DNA of 64,000 bases from Thermoleophilaceae bacterium (GCA_036378175.1 DASUWY010000047.1:33292-97291), one strand, 5' to 3'. Positions 1 through 9,197 are shown, counted from the first letter of the stretch. Notes: a model not told the origin generated them from the letters alone. Made by a program: numbers and translations.

Positions 1-90
1 GGTTTCTTCTGCGCGGGCGAGATCGGTCCGGTGGGCACGCGCAGCTTCGTGCACGGCTTCACCGCCACGATGGCCGTCTTCCCCGGTTAG
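1..90 (+). CDS. FIST C-terminal domain protein (3' end only)
   Basis: Only the last 29 codons are inside the window, ending in TAG at 88-90. They read GFFCAGEIGPVGTRSFVHGF and a short hydrophobic tail. The pattern G-x-x-x-x-GEIGP followed by a H-G-F/T motif is typical of the C-terminal end of FIST proteins, which are ligand-sensing signal-transduction proteins. The rest of the gene lies upstream of the window. The gene is convergent with the amidase, with one base between the two stop codons. The family call rests on a very short stretch. Confidence 0.55.
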   Translation, partial: GFFCAGEIGPVGTRSFVHGFTATMAVFPG

Positions 91-91
91 G

Positions 92-1528
92 TCAGGCCAC
101 CGCCACGCCCGGCCGCCTGTCGCTCCACGGCGCGGCAGCCTCGAGCTGTGCGGCAAGCGAGAGCAGGAGCTCCTCGCCGGCCGGCGGCCCGACGAACTGC
201 ACGCCCACGGGCAGGCCCGCCTCCGTCTGATGTAGCGGCAGCGAGATCGCCGGCTGGCCGGTCACGTTCCAGACCGGGGTGAACGGCACCCACTCGCCCG
301 AGTTCATCAGCATCTGCACGGGCGGCTCGCCCTCGCGCGGTTCGAGGGCCCCGATCTCGATCGGGGGCTTGGCGAGCGTGGGGGTGACGAGAAGGTCGAT
401 GCCGTCCCACATCGCCACGAGACCGCGCGAGTAATCGTGCAGCCAGTCGAGCGCGCGGAGGTAGTCGGTGGCGGACATCTCGCGCGACATGTCGTACATC
501 TGCCGCGAGAGCGGCTCGAGCTGCTCCACGTCTAGCTGCTGCCCGGAGATGCGGCCCCAGGTGTCCACCTCGTTCGCCGTGCCCGCGATCCACACTGTCA
601 CGAAGTTCGGCACGTAGCCCTCGTCGGCCTCGATCTCCACCTCCCGCACCTGGTGGCCGAGCGACTCGAGCAACCCTGCGGCGGCGCGCGTGGCGGCAAC
701 GCAGTCGGGATCCACCGGCACGCCGTTCGGCGAGTCCACCACGAAGGCCACGCGCAGGCTCCCGGGATCGCGATCGACCGCGTCCGCAAAGGGAGCGGAG
801 GGATCGGGCGCCCAGTACGGATCGCCCGGCTCATACCCGGCGAGCAGGTCGAGCCCGAGCGCGCTGTCGCGCACGGTGCGCGTGAGCACGCCGTCGGTGG
901 CGAAGCCGGCGGCGAGCTCGGCGAGCGCCGGCGCCCAGGACACGCGGCCGCGGCTCGGCTTGAGGCCGACGAGCCCGCAGCAGGAGGCCGGGATCCGGAT
1001 CGAGCCGCCGCCGTCATTGCCGTGCGCGATGGCCACCATGCCCGAGGCCACTCCCGCGGCGCTGCCGCCGGAGGAGCCGCCCGGCGTGCGCGACGTGTCC
1101 CACGGATTGCGCGCCGGGCCGAAGCGCAGCGGCTCGCTCACCGGCAGGATCCCCATCTCGGGAAGGTTGGTCTTGCCCACCACGATCGCGCCGGCGGCGC
1201 GGAGGCGCCGCACCGTTGCGCTGTCGAAGTCCGGGACCCACTCGCCCATGGCGCGCATGCCCATCGTGGTGCGCACGCCTTCCGTGATCGCGCCCAGGTC
1301 CTTAACGAGCAGCGGCACCCCGGCGAGCGGCCGTTCGTCGCCCGCCTGGACGGCGTCCGCCTCCGCAAGCGCGCGCTCGTCGCAGCGGGTGACCACGGCG
1401 TTCAGCTCGTCGTTCAGCGAGTCGATGGCCGCCAGCGAGGCCTCCACCATTTCCCGCGAGCTCACCTCGCCGGATCGCACGAGCGCCGCCTGTTCCGTGG
1501 CGGACTTGAACATCAGGTCGTCGGGCAT
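92..1528 (-). CDS. Amidase, GatA/amidase-signature family
   Basis: The 478-residue protein has the full amidase signature: GGSSGGSAAGVASG at about 150-163, a catalytic lysine in LLVKDL (K76), the cis-serine at 152/153 and the nucleophile Ser176 in DGGGSIRIPA. These form the Ser-cisSer-Lys triad. Length matches the family (450-500 aa). Substrates of such stand-alone amidases vary (aryl and aliphatic amides, 6-aminohexanoate dimers). No gatB or gatC is nearby, so a tRNA-amidotransferase role is unlikely. The ATG at 1526-1528 is preceded by a clear GAGGAGA ribosome-binding site. The gene stands alone. Confidence 0.9.
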   Translation of the reverse strand: MPDDLMFKSATEQAALVRSGEVSSREMVEASLAAIDSLNDELNAVVTRCDERALAEADAVQAGDERPLAGVPLLVKDLGAITEGVRTTMGMRAMGEWVPDFDSATVRRLRAAGAIVVGKTNLPEMGILPVSEPLRFGPARNPWDTSRTPGGSSGGSAAGVASGMVAIAHGNDGGGSIRIPASCCGLVGLKPSRGRVSWAPALAELAAGFATDGVLTRTVRDSALGLDLLAGYEPGDPYWAPDPSAPFADAVDRDPGSLRVAFVVDSPNGVPVDPDCVAATRAAAGLLESLGHQVREVEIEADEGYVPNFVTVWIAGTANEVDTWGRISGQQLDVEQLEPLSRQMYDMSREMSATDYLRALDWLHDYSRGLVAMWDGIDLLVTPTLAKPPIEIGALEPREGEPPVQMLMNSGEWVPFTPVWNVTGQPAISLPLHQTEAGLPVGVQFVGPPAGEELLLSLAAQLEAAAPWSDRRPGVAVA

Positions 1529-1585
1529 TCCGTCTCCTCGCTTCGTGGGCCAGTGCGGCGCAGCCTAACCGCGCGCAGCGGGGGC

Positions 1586-2617
1586 CTACGGCTTGAGGCG
1601 GATCTTGAAGCGCTTGACGGCGGGGTTGTTGCCGCTCGCGGTGGTGGTGACCACCGCTCTGGCGAAAAGCTTGCGGTGTGACCGAAGCGCCCTCTTCACA
1701 CGGCCGAGCCGTGATTTCGACAGCCTCAGCTTCAGCGTGGCCCTGCTGTTCGCGGCCACGTTCTTGGTCGCGCGCGTGAACCGCAGCACCTTTCCCGCGG
1801 CGGGGATGCTGACGGTGGCAGTCGCGCTGACCTTGCTCGCAAGCGACGGCTGGACGACGAGCACGATCCCGTGCTGGCGAAGGACGTGCTGCACCCGGCT
1901 CGCGCGCGCGTTCACGCTGAGCGGAAGGAGGGGCTCGGGTGGCGGCGGCACGACCACGGGCGGAACGGGGCAGCCGTTGTCCGTGCCGCTCACGCCGACG
2001 CACTTGTCCTGCGTCTCGTCGCCGAACCCATCACCATCCGCATCGGGCTCGACGACGGCCGCGATGTTCACGAGCGCATGCTTGTCGTCGTTGTTGAAGG
2101 TGACCTCGCTCCCTACGGGAGGATCGCTGCTAGTCGGTGACAGTGGGTTGAAGCCGAGGGCGTGGTAGTCGGTGCCTAGATTCGCGGCGCCCGGGAACCA
2201 ACACGGGCCGCCATCGTCACTCGACACCCGCAGGCCGATCCGATCGCCGCCTTGCACGCTGACGCGGGCGGGAACTGTGTTCAGGGTGTTTGGCGTCAAT
2301 CGCTTGAGAGGTGTGTGGGCCACCACCGTCCAGGTGTCGGAGGCTGCCGTCGGGCTGTAGACCTTGAGGCTCATGCCGGCACCGGCGTTCGCGCCGCCCT
2401 CGGTCTTCCACGACGTGATCACGCCGCCCGGCGCCGGGACGTCGTAGCTCGGTCCGCCGGTCGGCACGCCGCCCTGGATGTACTCCCAGTTCGGCGGGCA
2501 GTCGTTCGGAGCGCTCGTGGCCACCATTCCGATCGTCGTGGACGCGTGCGCCGGCGCCGCGAACGCGAGCGCGGCAAGGCACGGCAGAACAGCGCGAGTG
2601 GGCCAGGCACCTCCCAT
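1586..2617 (-). CDS. Secreted protein with calcium-binding-type repeat
   Basis: A hydrophobic N-terminus with an Ala-rich cleavage region (about residues 8-25, ending AHA-S) suggests a signal peptide. The middle, around residues 190-215, contains DADGDGFGDETQDKCVG, a thrombospondin type 3-like DxDxDG calcium-binding motif followed by Cys pairs. It is followed by a proline-rich linker (VPPPPEP) and a basic C-terminal segment rich in K/R and beta-forming residues. This layout is common in secreted proteins of Thermoleophilia. The function is unknown. The protein is probably extracellular and structural or adhesive. Confidence 0.7.
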   Translation of the reverse strand: MGGAWPTRAVLPCLAALAFAAPAHASTTIGMVATSAPNDCPPNWEYIQGGVPTGGPSYDVPAPGGVITSWKTEGGANAGAGMSLKVYSPTAASDTWTVVAHTPLKRLTPNTLNTVPARVSVQGGDRIGLRVSSDDGGPCWFPGAANLGTDYHALGFNPLSPTSSDPPVGSEVTFNNDDKHALVNIAAVVEPDADGDGFGDETQDKCVGVSGTDNGCPVPPVVVPPPPEPLLPLSVNARASRVQHVLRQHGIVLVVQPSLASKVSATATVSIPAAGKVLRFTRATKNVAANSRATLKLRLSKSRLGRVKRALRSHRKLFARAVVTTTASGNNPAVKRFKIRLKP

Positions 2618-2666
2618 GGGAATCGCCAGGGTACGTCACGTCCCGGCCGTTTCGCCAGCGCTCAGC

Positions 2667-2681
2667 CATGATTCAGTCATG
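2667..2681 (+). promoter_or_regulatory. Putative leaderless -10 box and start of the MBL-fold gene
   Basis: CATGAT at 2667-2672 lies 6 nt before the ATG at 2679, with no Shine-Dalgarno sequence. The spacing fits a -10 element that places the transcription start at the start codon. The hexamer deviates from TANNNT at its first base. Confidence 0.3.
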
Positions 2682-3413
2682 GATCGGACGGAGCGCATTC
2701 CCGACGGCGTGGCCCGCGTTCGCGCGCCGAACGCGTCGGCCTTCACCCTCGACGGCACCAACACCTACATCGTCGAGGGCTGGGTGATCGATCCCGGGCC
2801 GAACGATTCGCGCCACCTCGACGAGGTGCTGGCGGCGGCGGGCGGCGGCATCGAGGGAATCGCGATCACCCACGCGCATCCCGACCATGACGAGGGTGCG
2901 CCCGCGCTCGCGGATCGGGCCGGCGGCGTGCAGATCGTGCGACCGGCAGATGGCGACCAAGTCGGGCCGCTGACCGCCATGGCCACGCCTGGGCACGCGC
3001 CGGACCACGTGGCGTTCCTGTACGGGAAGGTCGCCTTCACGGGCGACGCCGTGGCCGGGACGGGCAGCAGCTTCATCATTCCCGGCGGTGGCGGGCTCGG
3101 CCGCTATCTGGAGGCGCTGAAACGGCTGCGCGAGCTCGAGCTCGAGGCGCTCTGCCCCGGCCACGGACCGATCGTGAACGACCCGCGAGCGAAGCTCGAC
3201 GAGTACATCGACCACCGGCTCGAGCGCGAGCGGAAGCTGCTCGCCGCGTTCGAGATGGGATTGCGCGACCGGGACGAGCTGCTCGACGCCGCCTGGGACG
3301 ACGTGCCGTGGCACGTGTCGCCCGATCTTCGTCGCGCGGCAGCTGTGACGCTCGACGCCCACCTCGAGAAGCTCCGCGACGAGGGAAGGCTCCCCGCGGA
3401 CGTGACCGCCTAG
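2679..3413 (+). CDS. Metallo-beta-lactamase-fold hydrolase
   Basis: This 244-residue protein carries the MBL-fold zinc motif HAHPDH at residues 65-70, a further histidine in TPGHAPDH (H106) and the bridging aspartate in FTGDAVAG (D123). The downstream PGHGP motif completes the site. Overall it resembles LACTB2/glyoxalase II-like hydrolases, with a winged-helix-like C-terminus starting with an extended EYIDHRLERERKLL helix. The exact substrate (thioester, nucleic acid or phosphodiester) cannot be told from sequence. The ATG at 2679 is chosen because the family starts about 20 residues before the conserved NTY motif. A longer in-frame extension has no homology-like features. Confidence 0.85.
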   Translation: MDRTERIPDGVARVRAPNASAFTLDGTNTYIVEGWVIDPGPNDSRHLDEVLAAAGGGIEGIAITHAHPDHDEGAPALADRAGGVQIVRPADGDQVGPLTAMATPGHAPDHVAFLYGKVAFTGDAVAGTGSSFIIPGGGGLGRYLEALKRLRELELEALCPGHGPIVNDPRAKLDEYIDHRLERERKLLAAFEMGLRDRDELLDAAWDDVPWHVSPDLRRAAAVTLDAHLEKLRDEGRLPADVTA

Positions 3414-3414
3414 G

Positions 3415-4173
3415 TCACGCCGCGTGCGTGGCGATCCCGTGGCGCTCGAGCCCGCGTTCGATCTCGGCGATCACCGTCTCGAGCACGTGCACGCGCGCGT
3501 AGTGCTTCGACTCCGCCGGCACGATGTGCCACGGAGCGTGCTCTGAGTCGGTGCGCTCGAACATGTCCTCAGCTGCGCGCTTGTACTCCTTGCGCAGGCC
3601 CCGGTTCTTCCAGTCGTTGTCGCTCAGCTTCCAGCGCTTCAGGGGGTTCTCCTTGCGCTCCTCGAAGCGGCGGATCTGCTCCTTGCCGGAGATGTGCATC
3701 CAGAACTTCACGAGCACCATGCCCTCGTCGTAGAGCATCCGCTCGAACTCCACGATCTGCCCGTAGGCGCGCGTCCACTCGTCGTCGGTCGCGAGCTCTT
3801 CCACCCGCTCCACGAGCACGCGCCCGTACCACGAGCGGTCGAGCACCGCCACGCCACCCCAGCCCGGCAGCGCCGGCCAGAAGCGCCAGAGGAAGTGGTG
3901 GCGCTTGGCTGTGGGCGTGGGCGCCTCGAACTCCGCCACCCGCACGTGGCGGGGATCGAGCGGCTGCACGAGCCGCTTGATCGCGCCGCCCTTGCCCGAC
4001 GCGTCCCACCCCTCGAAGAGGATGCACACCGGCGGCCCGAGGCGTCCCTCGCCGAGCAGCCCGGCGAGTATCAGCCGCAGCTCGAGCACGCGTTCCTGGA
4101 GCTCCCCGATCCGCCGCTGCGACTCCTCCTTCGACAGCGACAGGCTGAGATCTACCTCGTCGAGGCGGCCCAC
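3415..4173 (-). CDS. Polyphosphate kinase 2 family protein
   Basis: The 252-residue protein has the PPK2 Walker A motif GWDASGKGG at residues 55-63, the lid-type segment DRSWYGRVLVERVE (D112), and a C-terminal region with KFWMHISGKEQIRRFEERK. PPK2 enzymes transfer phosphate between polyphosphate and nucleoside mono- or diphosphates in the cytoplasm. The class (NDP- versus NMP-phosphorylating) is not decided here. The chosen start is the GTG at 4171-4173, which begins two bases after the TGA stop of the upstream SnoaL-like gene and so suggests translational coupling. The gene is convergent with the MBL gene, with one base between their stops. Confidence 0.88.
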   Translation of the reverse strand: MGRLDEVDLSLSLSKEESQRRIGELQERVLELRLILAGLLGEGRLGPPVCILFEGWDASGKGGAIKRLVQPLDPRHVRVAEFEAPTPTAKRHHFLWRFWPALPGWGGVAVLDRSWYGRVLVERVEELATDDEWTRAYGQIVEFERMLYDEGMVLVKFWMHISGKEQIRRFEERKENPLKRWKLSDNDWKNRGLRKEYKRAAEDMFERTDSEHAPWHIVPAESKHYARVHVLETVIAEIERGLERHGIATHAA

Positions 4174-4175
4174 GC

Positions 4176-4697
4176 TCAGCGGCGACTGAAGCGGGCGCCG
4201 AGCCGCTGGAGCATCACCATCGCCTTCTCGCCACGCGACCCGGGCGGCGCGACGATCCCGAGCTGGCGCATGAGCCCGAGCGAGTCGTAGTCGGCGCGGT
4301 AGCGGCATACGAGGCCGTCGCGGAACCACCAGTGGTCCACGCCCTCGAGGACGATCGACTTGCCGGTGGGAGCGAAGCCGGGCGGGTCGATCGGCCCGGT
4401 GTTGGTGCCCCGCATGAGCCACGGCGCGATCGCCTTCGCACGGTCGCTGGACACGTAACCGGGCTCGGGCTCCTCGAACGTGAAGTCCGGGAACGCACGG
4501 GCGCATTGACGCACCCACTCGGCCACGGGCGCTCGGCCGCGCACCGTGCCGATCGCCGGGTCGAAGAACTCGACGTCCTCGGTCACGAGCTGGGCGAGAG
4601 CGTCGCCGTCGCGTTTGTTCCATGCATCGAGCCAGCGGTGCGAGAAGTCCGCGAGAAACGCCGGGTCGACGCGTTCCGTCGTGGTTGCTTCGGTCAT
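4176..4697 (-). CDS. SnoaL-like (NTF2-fold) protein
   Basis: The 173-residue protein fits the SnoaL-like/ester-cyclase part of the NTF2 superfamily: a long N-terminal helix (FSHRWLDAWNKRDGDALAQL), VEFFDPAIGTVRGR, and a beta-sheet core ending VDHWWFRDGLVCRYRADYD. Such proteins bind or isomerise small hydrophobic molecules, and many have no known substrate. The ATG at 4695-4697 is chosen because it has a GGAGGA ribosome-binding site about 6 nt upstream. A longer reading frame exists but has no such signal. It is the first gene of a two-gene unit with the PPK2 gene. Confidence 0.8.
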   Translation of the reverse strand: MTEATTTERVDPAFLADFSHRWLDAWNKRDGDALAQLVTEDVEFFDPAIGTVRGRAPVAEWVRQCARAFPDFTFEEPEPGYVSSDRAKAIAPWLMRGTNTGPIDPPGFAPTGKSIVLEGVDHWWFRDGLVCRYRADYDSLGLMRQLGIVAPPGSRGEKAMVMLQRLGARFSRR

Positions 4698-4756
4698 GCG
4701 AATCCTCCGTTCGGGCGCACCCCATACTCCCGCCGGATCGGCGAGCATGTCAACCG

Positions 4757-5554
4757 GTGGACACTCTTCATACGCGATCGGCGGACGGCACACTCGTGGG
4801 CTGCGAGGTGCTGGGGGAGGGCCCGCATCTGCTGGCCATCCACGGCAGCACCGCCGATCGCCATCGCTGGGACTCCGTGCGCGAGCCGCTGGCTCGGCGG
4901 TTCCGGCTGTACCTGATGGACCGCCGCGGCCGCGGGCTGAGCAGCGAGGAGAACACCGATGGCTACGAGTTCGCGAGGGAGGCGGAGGACATCCGGGCGC
5001 TCGTGGAGGCGATTGGAGAGCCGGTGCTGGTGCTCTCGCACTCGTACGGCGGCGCCGCCTCGCTCGAGGCAGCCACCTGCTGCCCCGGCATCGCCCGGAT
5101 GCTCGTGTACGAGCCGGCGCTCAGCACCGCCGCCGCACCGCTGAACCCCCACGGCGCGGTCGCCGAAATCGAGGCCGCGGGCTCGGACCGCGACGCGATC
5201 ATCACACTCTTCTACAGCCGCGTACTCGAGTTCGACGACGCTGCGATCGAAGCCCTGCGCGCCACGCCGATGTGGCAGCACCGGCTTGCTGCGGCGCACA
5301 CCCTCGCGCGCGAGCTCCGCGCCGCCAACGGCTACGTGGCGGACCCGGCGCGCCTCGACGCGATCGCCGTGCCGGTGCGCATCCTGCTCGGCACGGCCAC
5401 GACGCCGGCGCTCACGCGTGCCGCCCACGCCGCGCAGGCTGCGGTGCCCGGGGCCGAGCTGGTGGAGCTGCCCGGCCATGGGCATGCAGCCATGGACGTG
5501 GACCCGGAGATGTTCGTCTCCCAGGTCGAGGACTGGCTCCTGCCGGCTACTTGA
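4757..5554 (+). CDS. Alpha/beta hydrolase
   Basis: This 265-residue hydrolase has the oxyanion segment [15 protein letters not shown] near the N-terminus, the nucleophile elbow SHSYGG, and a late histidine in [15 protein letters not shown]. This gives a complete Ser-Asp-His type core. The GTG at 4757 ([15 protein letters not shown]) is the best start, since the family usually begins with a short strand before the DGTxL motif. The gene is divergent from the SnoaL-like gene (59 bp between the starts). Its 3' end overlaps the convergent DUF1348 gene by 8 bp. The substrate is unknown. Confidence 0.8.
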   Translation: MDTLHTRSADGTLVGCEVLGEGPHLLAIHGSTADRHRWDSVREPLARRFRLYLMDRRGRGLSSEENTDGYEFAREAEDIRALVEAIGEPVLVLSHSYGGAASLEAATCCPGIARMLVYEPALSTAAAPLNPHGAVAEIEAAGSDRDAIITLFYSRVLEFDDAAIEALRATPMWQHRLAAAHTLARELRAANGYVADPARLDAIAVPVRILLGTATTPALTRAAHAAQAAVPGAELVELPGHGHAAMDVDPEMFVSQVEDWLLPAT

Positions 5555-5978
5555 TCCGCCGCTCCGACTCGTCGATCTTGTAGTCGTTGATGCTCGCATC
5601 CCGGCGGCGCATCAGCCCGGTCTCCTCGTCGAACTCCCAGTGTTCGTTGCCGTGGCTTCGCCACCACTGGCCGTCCGGATCGTGGCTCTCGTACTCGAAC
5701 CTCACGGAGATGCGGTTGTGGTGGAAGCACCAGAGCTCCTTGCGCAGCCGGTAGTCGAGCTCGCGCGCCCATTTGCGCCTGAGGAACTCCACGATCGCCT
5801 CCCGCCCGCTGAAGAACTCGTCGCGGTTGCGCCACTGCGAGTCCTCCGTGTAGGCGAGAGACACGCGCTCCGGGTCGCGCGTGTTCCAGGCGTCCTCGGC
5901 GGCCTGCACCTTCGCGCGCGCCGTCTCCTCGGTGAAGGGCGGGACGATCTTCGGAGGCGCGCCCGGCTGGTCGCTCAT
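5547..5978 (-). CDS. DUF1348 NTF2-like protein
   Basis: The 143-residue protein matches the DUF1348 family of nuclear transport factor 2-like proteins: [20 protein letters not shown], then [21 protein letters not shown], then [15 protein letters not shown] and [13 protein letters not shown]. Members are single-domain cytosolic proteins without a proven activity. The start overlaps the stop of the upstream gene in an ATGA (5975-5978), so the two are co-translated. Its stop overlaps the convergent hydrolase. Confidence 0.85.
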   Translation of the reverse strand: MSDQPGAPPKIVPPFTEETARAKVQAAEDAWNTRDPERVSLAYTEDSQWRNRDEFFSGREAIVEFLRRKWARELDYRLRKELWCFHHNRISVRFEYESHDPDGQWWRSHGNEHWEFDEETGLMRRRDASINDYKIDESERRIK

Positions 5979-6271
5979 TCCACCGGCCCCGCGTCCACGA
6001 TCATCGGCGTGCCGCCTCGCTCCTCCCAGCGGGAGCGGACCGTCACCGTCTTGTCCTCGCCGGTGTACCGGATGTGGACGATCGCGTGGTCGTCCGCGGG
6101 CTCGACGCTCAGCACCTCAGCCTTGGTGCACGGATTGGGAAGGATCTGGCCGATCACCGGCAGCTGCGGATGCAGGTCCTCGATGAGATCGCTCGCAACC
6201 GCCGCCATGTCGCCGCGCTCGACCGACTTGGCGTGACGCTCGGCGTACTCGCGCGCCTTGGCTTCTTCCAC
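5975..6271 (-). CDS. Small NTF2-like protein
   Basis: A 98-residue acidic protein with an N-terminal helix ([20 protein letters not shown]) followed by alternating strands ([20 protein letters not shown]). This layout resembles a minimal NTF2/SnoaL fold, but no named family is certain. It overlaps the DUF1348 gene by 4 bp and is probably its operon partner. It may form a hetero-oligomer with it, which is inference only. Confidence 0.6.
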   Translation of the reverse strand: MEEAKAREYAERHAKSVERGDMAAVASDLIEDLHPQLPVIGQILPNPCTKAEVLSVEPADDHAIVHIRYTGEDKTVTVRSRWEERGGTPMIVDAGPVE

Positions 6272-6372
6272 TTGTCCTCCGATCGTGGGTGGGGTTACCC
6301 TTGAAGCCTCATGGAGTAGAGCGCAGACGTCAATCCGTTCCGCCCACCTCGACCTTCGAGGACGTTCGCTCC

Positions 6373-7560
6373 GTGATCGCCGCAGTACCCACTCCCTCTC
6401 GAGCAGCAGTTCACCGCCTGGCCGCAGCGCGGCTCGTGTCCATCGCCGGAAGCGTGTCGTCGGGCGTGGCGCTCGCGGTGGTGCTGTATGCGCGCACCGG
6501 CTCGGCCACCTGGGTGGGCGCGGCGCTGCTGATCGCGTTCGCGGTTCCCGCTGTGTTCAGCCCGGTGACCGGTCTGATCGGCGACCGTTTCGACCGCCGG
6601 CTCGTGCTCATCGCATCCGATCTGCTCGGCGCGGCCTGCTTCGTCGGCATGGCCGCCGTGCACGCTCCCGCGGCCCTGCTCGCGCTGGCGTTCGCGGGGG
6701 CGGTGGCGGCGGCGCCGTTCCTGCCCACCGCGGGCTCCCTGGTTCCCGCCCTGGCCACCGACGATGACCTGACCTGGGCGAACTCGCGGCTGACGATGGC
6801 CATGACCGCGGGCCGGCTCGTCGGGCCGCTGATCGGTGCAGGACTCGTGGCTGCCATCAGCGGATCCGCCGCGTTCATCGCGAACGCGTGCACCTTCCTC
6901 ATCTCTGCACTGCTGATCTCGACCCTCCGCGGGAGCTTCAGGGCTGCTGAAACGGAGGCGGGAGCACCGCGCTTCAGCGTGACGGAGGGGTTTCGCCTGC
7001 TCTTCTCTCACCCCACGTTGCGCGCGCTCACTCTCGGCTTCGCGCTCGTGGATGTGGGCAACGGGCTGGTGTTGCCCGCGGAGGTGCCGCTTGCCCATGT
7101 GCTCGGTGCGGGAACGTTCGGCTACGGGGCTATGGTGGCGATCTGGAGCGTGGGTGGCCTGGCCGGAGCGCAGCTCTACCCGCGCACCCTCGGGCGGCGG
7201 GACGAGCCTCGAGTGATCCTCGGAGCCGCGGTGGGGCTGTGCTTTGCGTTCGGGCTCGTGGCCATCGCGCCCTGGCTCGCGCTTGCGCTGGCCGGGTTCG
7301 TCATCGCCGGCGCGACCATGAGCATCGTGCAGGTGGGGGAGGACCTCATCCTCCAGCGCAGGGTCTCCGACGACATCCGCGGGCGCGTGTACGCCGCGCA
7401 CATAGCGGTGGTGCAGCTGTCGCTTGCGCTGCCTCTGCTGGTGGCGGGCGCGCTCTCCGACGCGCTGGGGCCGCGCGCGGTGTTCGGGATCGCCGCGGCC
7501 TCGGTGGCTTTGGGGGTGGCGGCGCTGAGCACGCTGCTCGCCCGGGTCAGCGTTCGCTGA
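6373..7560 (+). CDS. MFS transporter
   Basis: About 395 residues with roughly 12 hydrophobic segments and the MFS loop motif GDRFDRRLVL after the second segment. It resembles the MFS_3/enterobactin-exporter type (LPTAGSLVPALATDDDL, ANSRLTMAMTAGRLVGP). Such carriers export drugs or small metabolites. I choose the GTG at 6373 rather than the in-frame GTG at 6289 for two reasons. A TACCCT -10-like box at 6296-6301 would lie downstream of the earlier codon, and the family begins just before its first membrane segment. The 3' end overlaps the convergent OsmC gene by 14 bp. Confidence 0.82.
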   Translation: MIAAVPTPSRAAVHRLAAARLVSIAGSVSSGVALAVVLYARTGSATWVGAALLIAFAVPAVFSPVTGLIGDRFDRRLVLIASDLLGAACFVGMAAVHAPAALLALAFAGAVAAAPFLPTAGSLVPALATDDDLTWANSRLTMAMTAGRLVGPLIGAGLVAAISGSAAFIANACTFLISALLISTLRGSFRAAETEAGAPRFSVTEGFRLLFSHPTLRALTLGFALVDVGNGLVLPAEVPLAHVLGAGTFGYGAMVAIWSVGGLAGAQLYPRTLGRRDEPRVILGAAVGLCFAFGLVAIAPWLALALAGFVIAGATMSIVQVGEDLILQRRVSDDIRGRVYAAHIAVVQLSLALPLLVAGALSDALGPRAVFGIAAASVALGVAALSTLLARVSVR

Positions 7561-7957
7561 CGCGCACCTCGCCGAGCCGCACCTCGGTGGCGCCTCGGAG
7601 CGAGTTCGGGATCTCAGCGATGCGGTCCACGTGATCAACCAGCTCGCGCAGACGCTCCGGGTCGTCGCCGGTGATCTCGACCTCGTATTCGATTGGTCCC
7701 GACACGGGAGGATCGCCGCCGAAGTCGCCCGTCACGCGCACGCGCACGCTCTCCACGTGCACCCCCATGCCGGGAGCCTCGCGGTAGATGTCGTTCGACA
7801 CGCAGCCCGCCACCGCCAGATACAGCAGCTGGCCGCCGTTGAAGCCGATCCCGTCGCCGCCACCGTCCGTCGGCCGGTCCACCACAAGCGTGTAGGGGCC
7901 GGCGCTGCCGATGGCCGCGGGGCGCCCGGGGATCGTGCGTGTCTCGACCTCGAACAC
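7547..7957 (-). CDS. OsmC family protein lacking the second cysteine
   Basis: This 136-residue protein has the OsmC fold pattern, with GFNGGQLLYLAVAGCVSNDI around Cys52, the usual peroxidatic position in the central helix. True OsmC/Ohr peroxidases use a second cysteine about 60 residues later. Here that region reads HVDRIAEIPNSLRGATEV and the protein has only one cysteine in total. A classical thiol-disulfide peroxidase cycle is therefore unlikely, and the protein may work with an external thiol or have another role. Its start is 15 bp from the end of the upstream glycosyltransferase, so they may be co-transcribed. Confidence 0.8.
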   Translation of the reverse strand: MFEVETRTIPGRPAAIGSAGPYTLVVDRPTDGGGDGIGFNGGQLLYLAVAGCVSNDIYREAPGMGVHVESVRVRVTGDFGGDPPVSGPIEYEVEITGDDPERLRELVDHVDRIAEIPNSLRGATEVRLGEVRVSER

Positions 7958-7972
7958 GGGCGCGACGCTATC

Positions 7973-9154
7973 TCAGTTCGGCGTCGCGCGGGCGGCCAGC
8001 TGTTCAAGCATCCGAACAGCGGGGGCGCCGCCCTCGTAGCCTCGGATCACCGAGCTCATCGAGGTCGCGTGCTGCCGGTAGGCCGGCGCATCGAGCACCT
8101 CCGCGAGGGCGGCTGCGATGTCCGCGACCTCCGCGCCTGGGTCGATCGCGAAGCCGAGCCCGAGCTCGGCGACCCTCCGCGCGTTCTGCGGCTGATCCCG
8201 CCCGAGTGGCACGCAGAGCACCGGCAGGCCCGCGGCGAACGCGGCGAGCAGGGTGCCGGTTCCTGCATGAGTGACGACCACCGATGCGTCGGACAGGACG
8301 GTTTCGTGAGGGACGTACGACTCGATCGCGAGATTCGCGCCGCCCGGGATCTCGGCGGGGTCGATCTCTCCGGTGAGCACCAGCCCGCGCACAGGCGCCG
8401 CGCGCAGCGCATCCGCGATTCGGCGCAGCACGTCGGTCTGATGCATGTACTGAGTGCCCAGACTGACCACCACTAGGGGCCGCGCGTCGGCTGAACCCCA
8501 CGGCGGGCTCCAGCGCGTCATCCGGCCCGGGCGCTCGATGATCGGCCCGGCGTGGACCACGTTCGCCGGCGGGTCGTCCCAGTCGTCGAACTCGCGCGGC
8601 AGAGCCACGATCGCCCCCGCCGCGCGGCGCGTGAGCTCGACCGTCACCGAATCGGAACCAACCGGGAGCCCTTCGACGCCGAGGGAGCGGCGCGCGGCGT
8701 TCACGGGCTCGAACCAGCGCCTCCGCGCGGCCCTGTCGTCGGCGGCGCCGCCATGGAAGCCGAAGATGGTGTGGATCAGCAGCACGTGCGGCGCCGGGAG
8801 GAGCTCAGCCACCGCGGCCGCCGAGCGCAAGAGGTAATCGACGACGATCACGTCGGCTCGGGCTCGCACGACCTCCCTCCGCACGGCGTCGGCCAGCTCG
8901 GGGCCGTGGAAGATCCGCTCGAGCACCGCCCGCTGCTCCTCGACGCGTTGCCCCGGCTCGAGTTCGAGCTCAGGCGGAAACGGGCAGTGCATGCACCCGG
9001 CTGCCGCAACACGCTCGGCATCCGCCGCGGGTGCCAGCACACGCACGCGATGCCCTCGCTGCGCGAGCGACCGCCCGAGCCCGAGGGCGACCTGTGTTCC
9101 ACCACCCGCCTGCCAGGTGACTATCAAGGCCTCCACGCGGCGCGATGATCCCAT
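7973..9154 (-). CDS. GT1-family glycosyltransferase (MGT/UGT-like)
   Basis: The 393-residue protein has the two-Rossmann-domain GT-B layout of family 1 glycosyltransferases. The N-terminus reads [20 protein letters not shown]. The C-terminal donor-binding signature is [20 protein letters not shown] followed by [17 protein letters not shown], the bacterial form of the PSPG box with the conserved His and the D/E-Q pair. These enzymes move sugar from an NDP-sugar to lipids or natural products. The acceptor is unknown. The gene is divergent from efp with 57 bp between the starts. Confidence 0.82.
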   Translation of the reverse strand: MGSSRRVEALIVTWQAGGGTQVALGLGRSLAQRGHRVRVLAPAADAERVAAAGCMHCPFPPELELEPGQRVEEQRAVLERIFHGPELADAVRREVVRARADVIVVDYLLRSAAAVAELLPAPHVLLIHTIFGFHGGAADDRAARRRWFEPVNAARRSLGVEGLPVGSDSVTVELTRRAAGAIVALPREFDDWDDPPANVVHAGPIIERPGRMTRWSPPWGSADARPLVVVSLGTQYMHQTDVLRRIADALRAAPVRGLVLTGEIDPAEIPGGANLAIESYVPHETVLSDASVVVTHAGTGTLLAAFAAGLPVLCVPLGRDQPQNARRVAELGLGFAIDPGAEVADIAAALAEVLDAPAYRQHATSMSSVIRGYEGGAPAVRMLEQLAARATPN

Positions 9155-9160
9155 GCGGCA

Positions 9161-9180
9161 GGCCTGGTGGGCACCAGGCC
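9161..9180. promoter_or_regulatory. Perfect hairpin/operator between the glycosyltransferase and efp
   Basis: GGCCTGGT at 9161-9168 is perfectly complementary to ACCAGGCC at 9173-9180, with a 4-nt GGGC loop. It lies between divergent genes. If efp is leaderless (see the box at 9198) it sits in the -35 region and would act as an operator. Otherwise it would be a leader hairpin. Confidence 0.45.
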
Positions 9181-9197
9181 CGCGTCTCAGCGGCAGC

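Noticed and set aside
92..1528. GatA subunit of tRNA amidotransferase
   Set aside because: No gatB or gatC nearby, and the gene stands alone between unrelated genes, so a stand-alone amidase is more likely.
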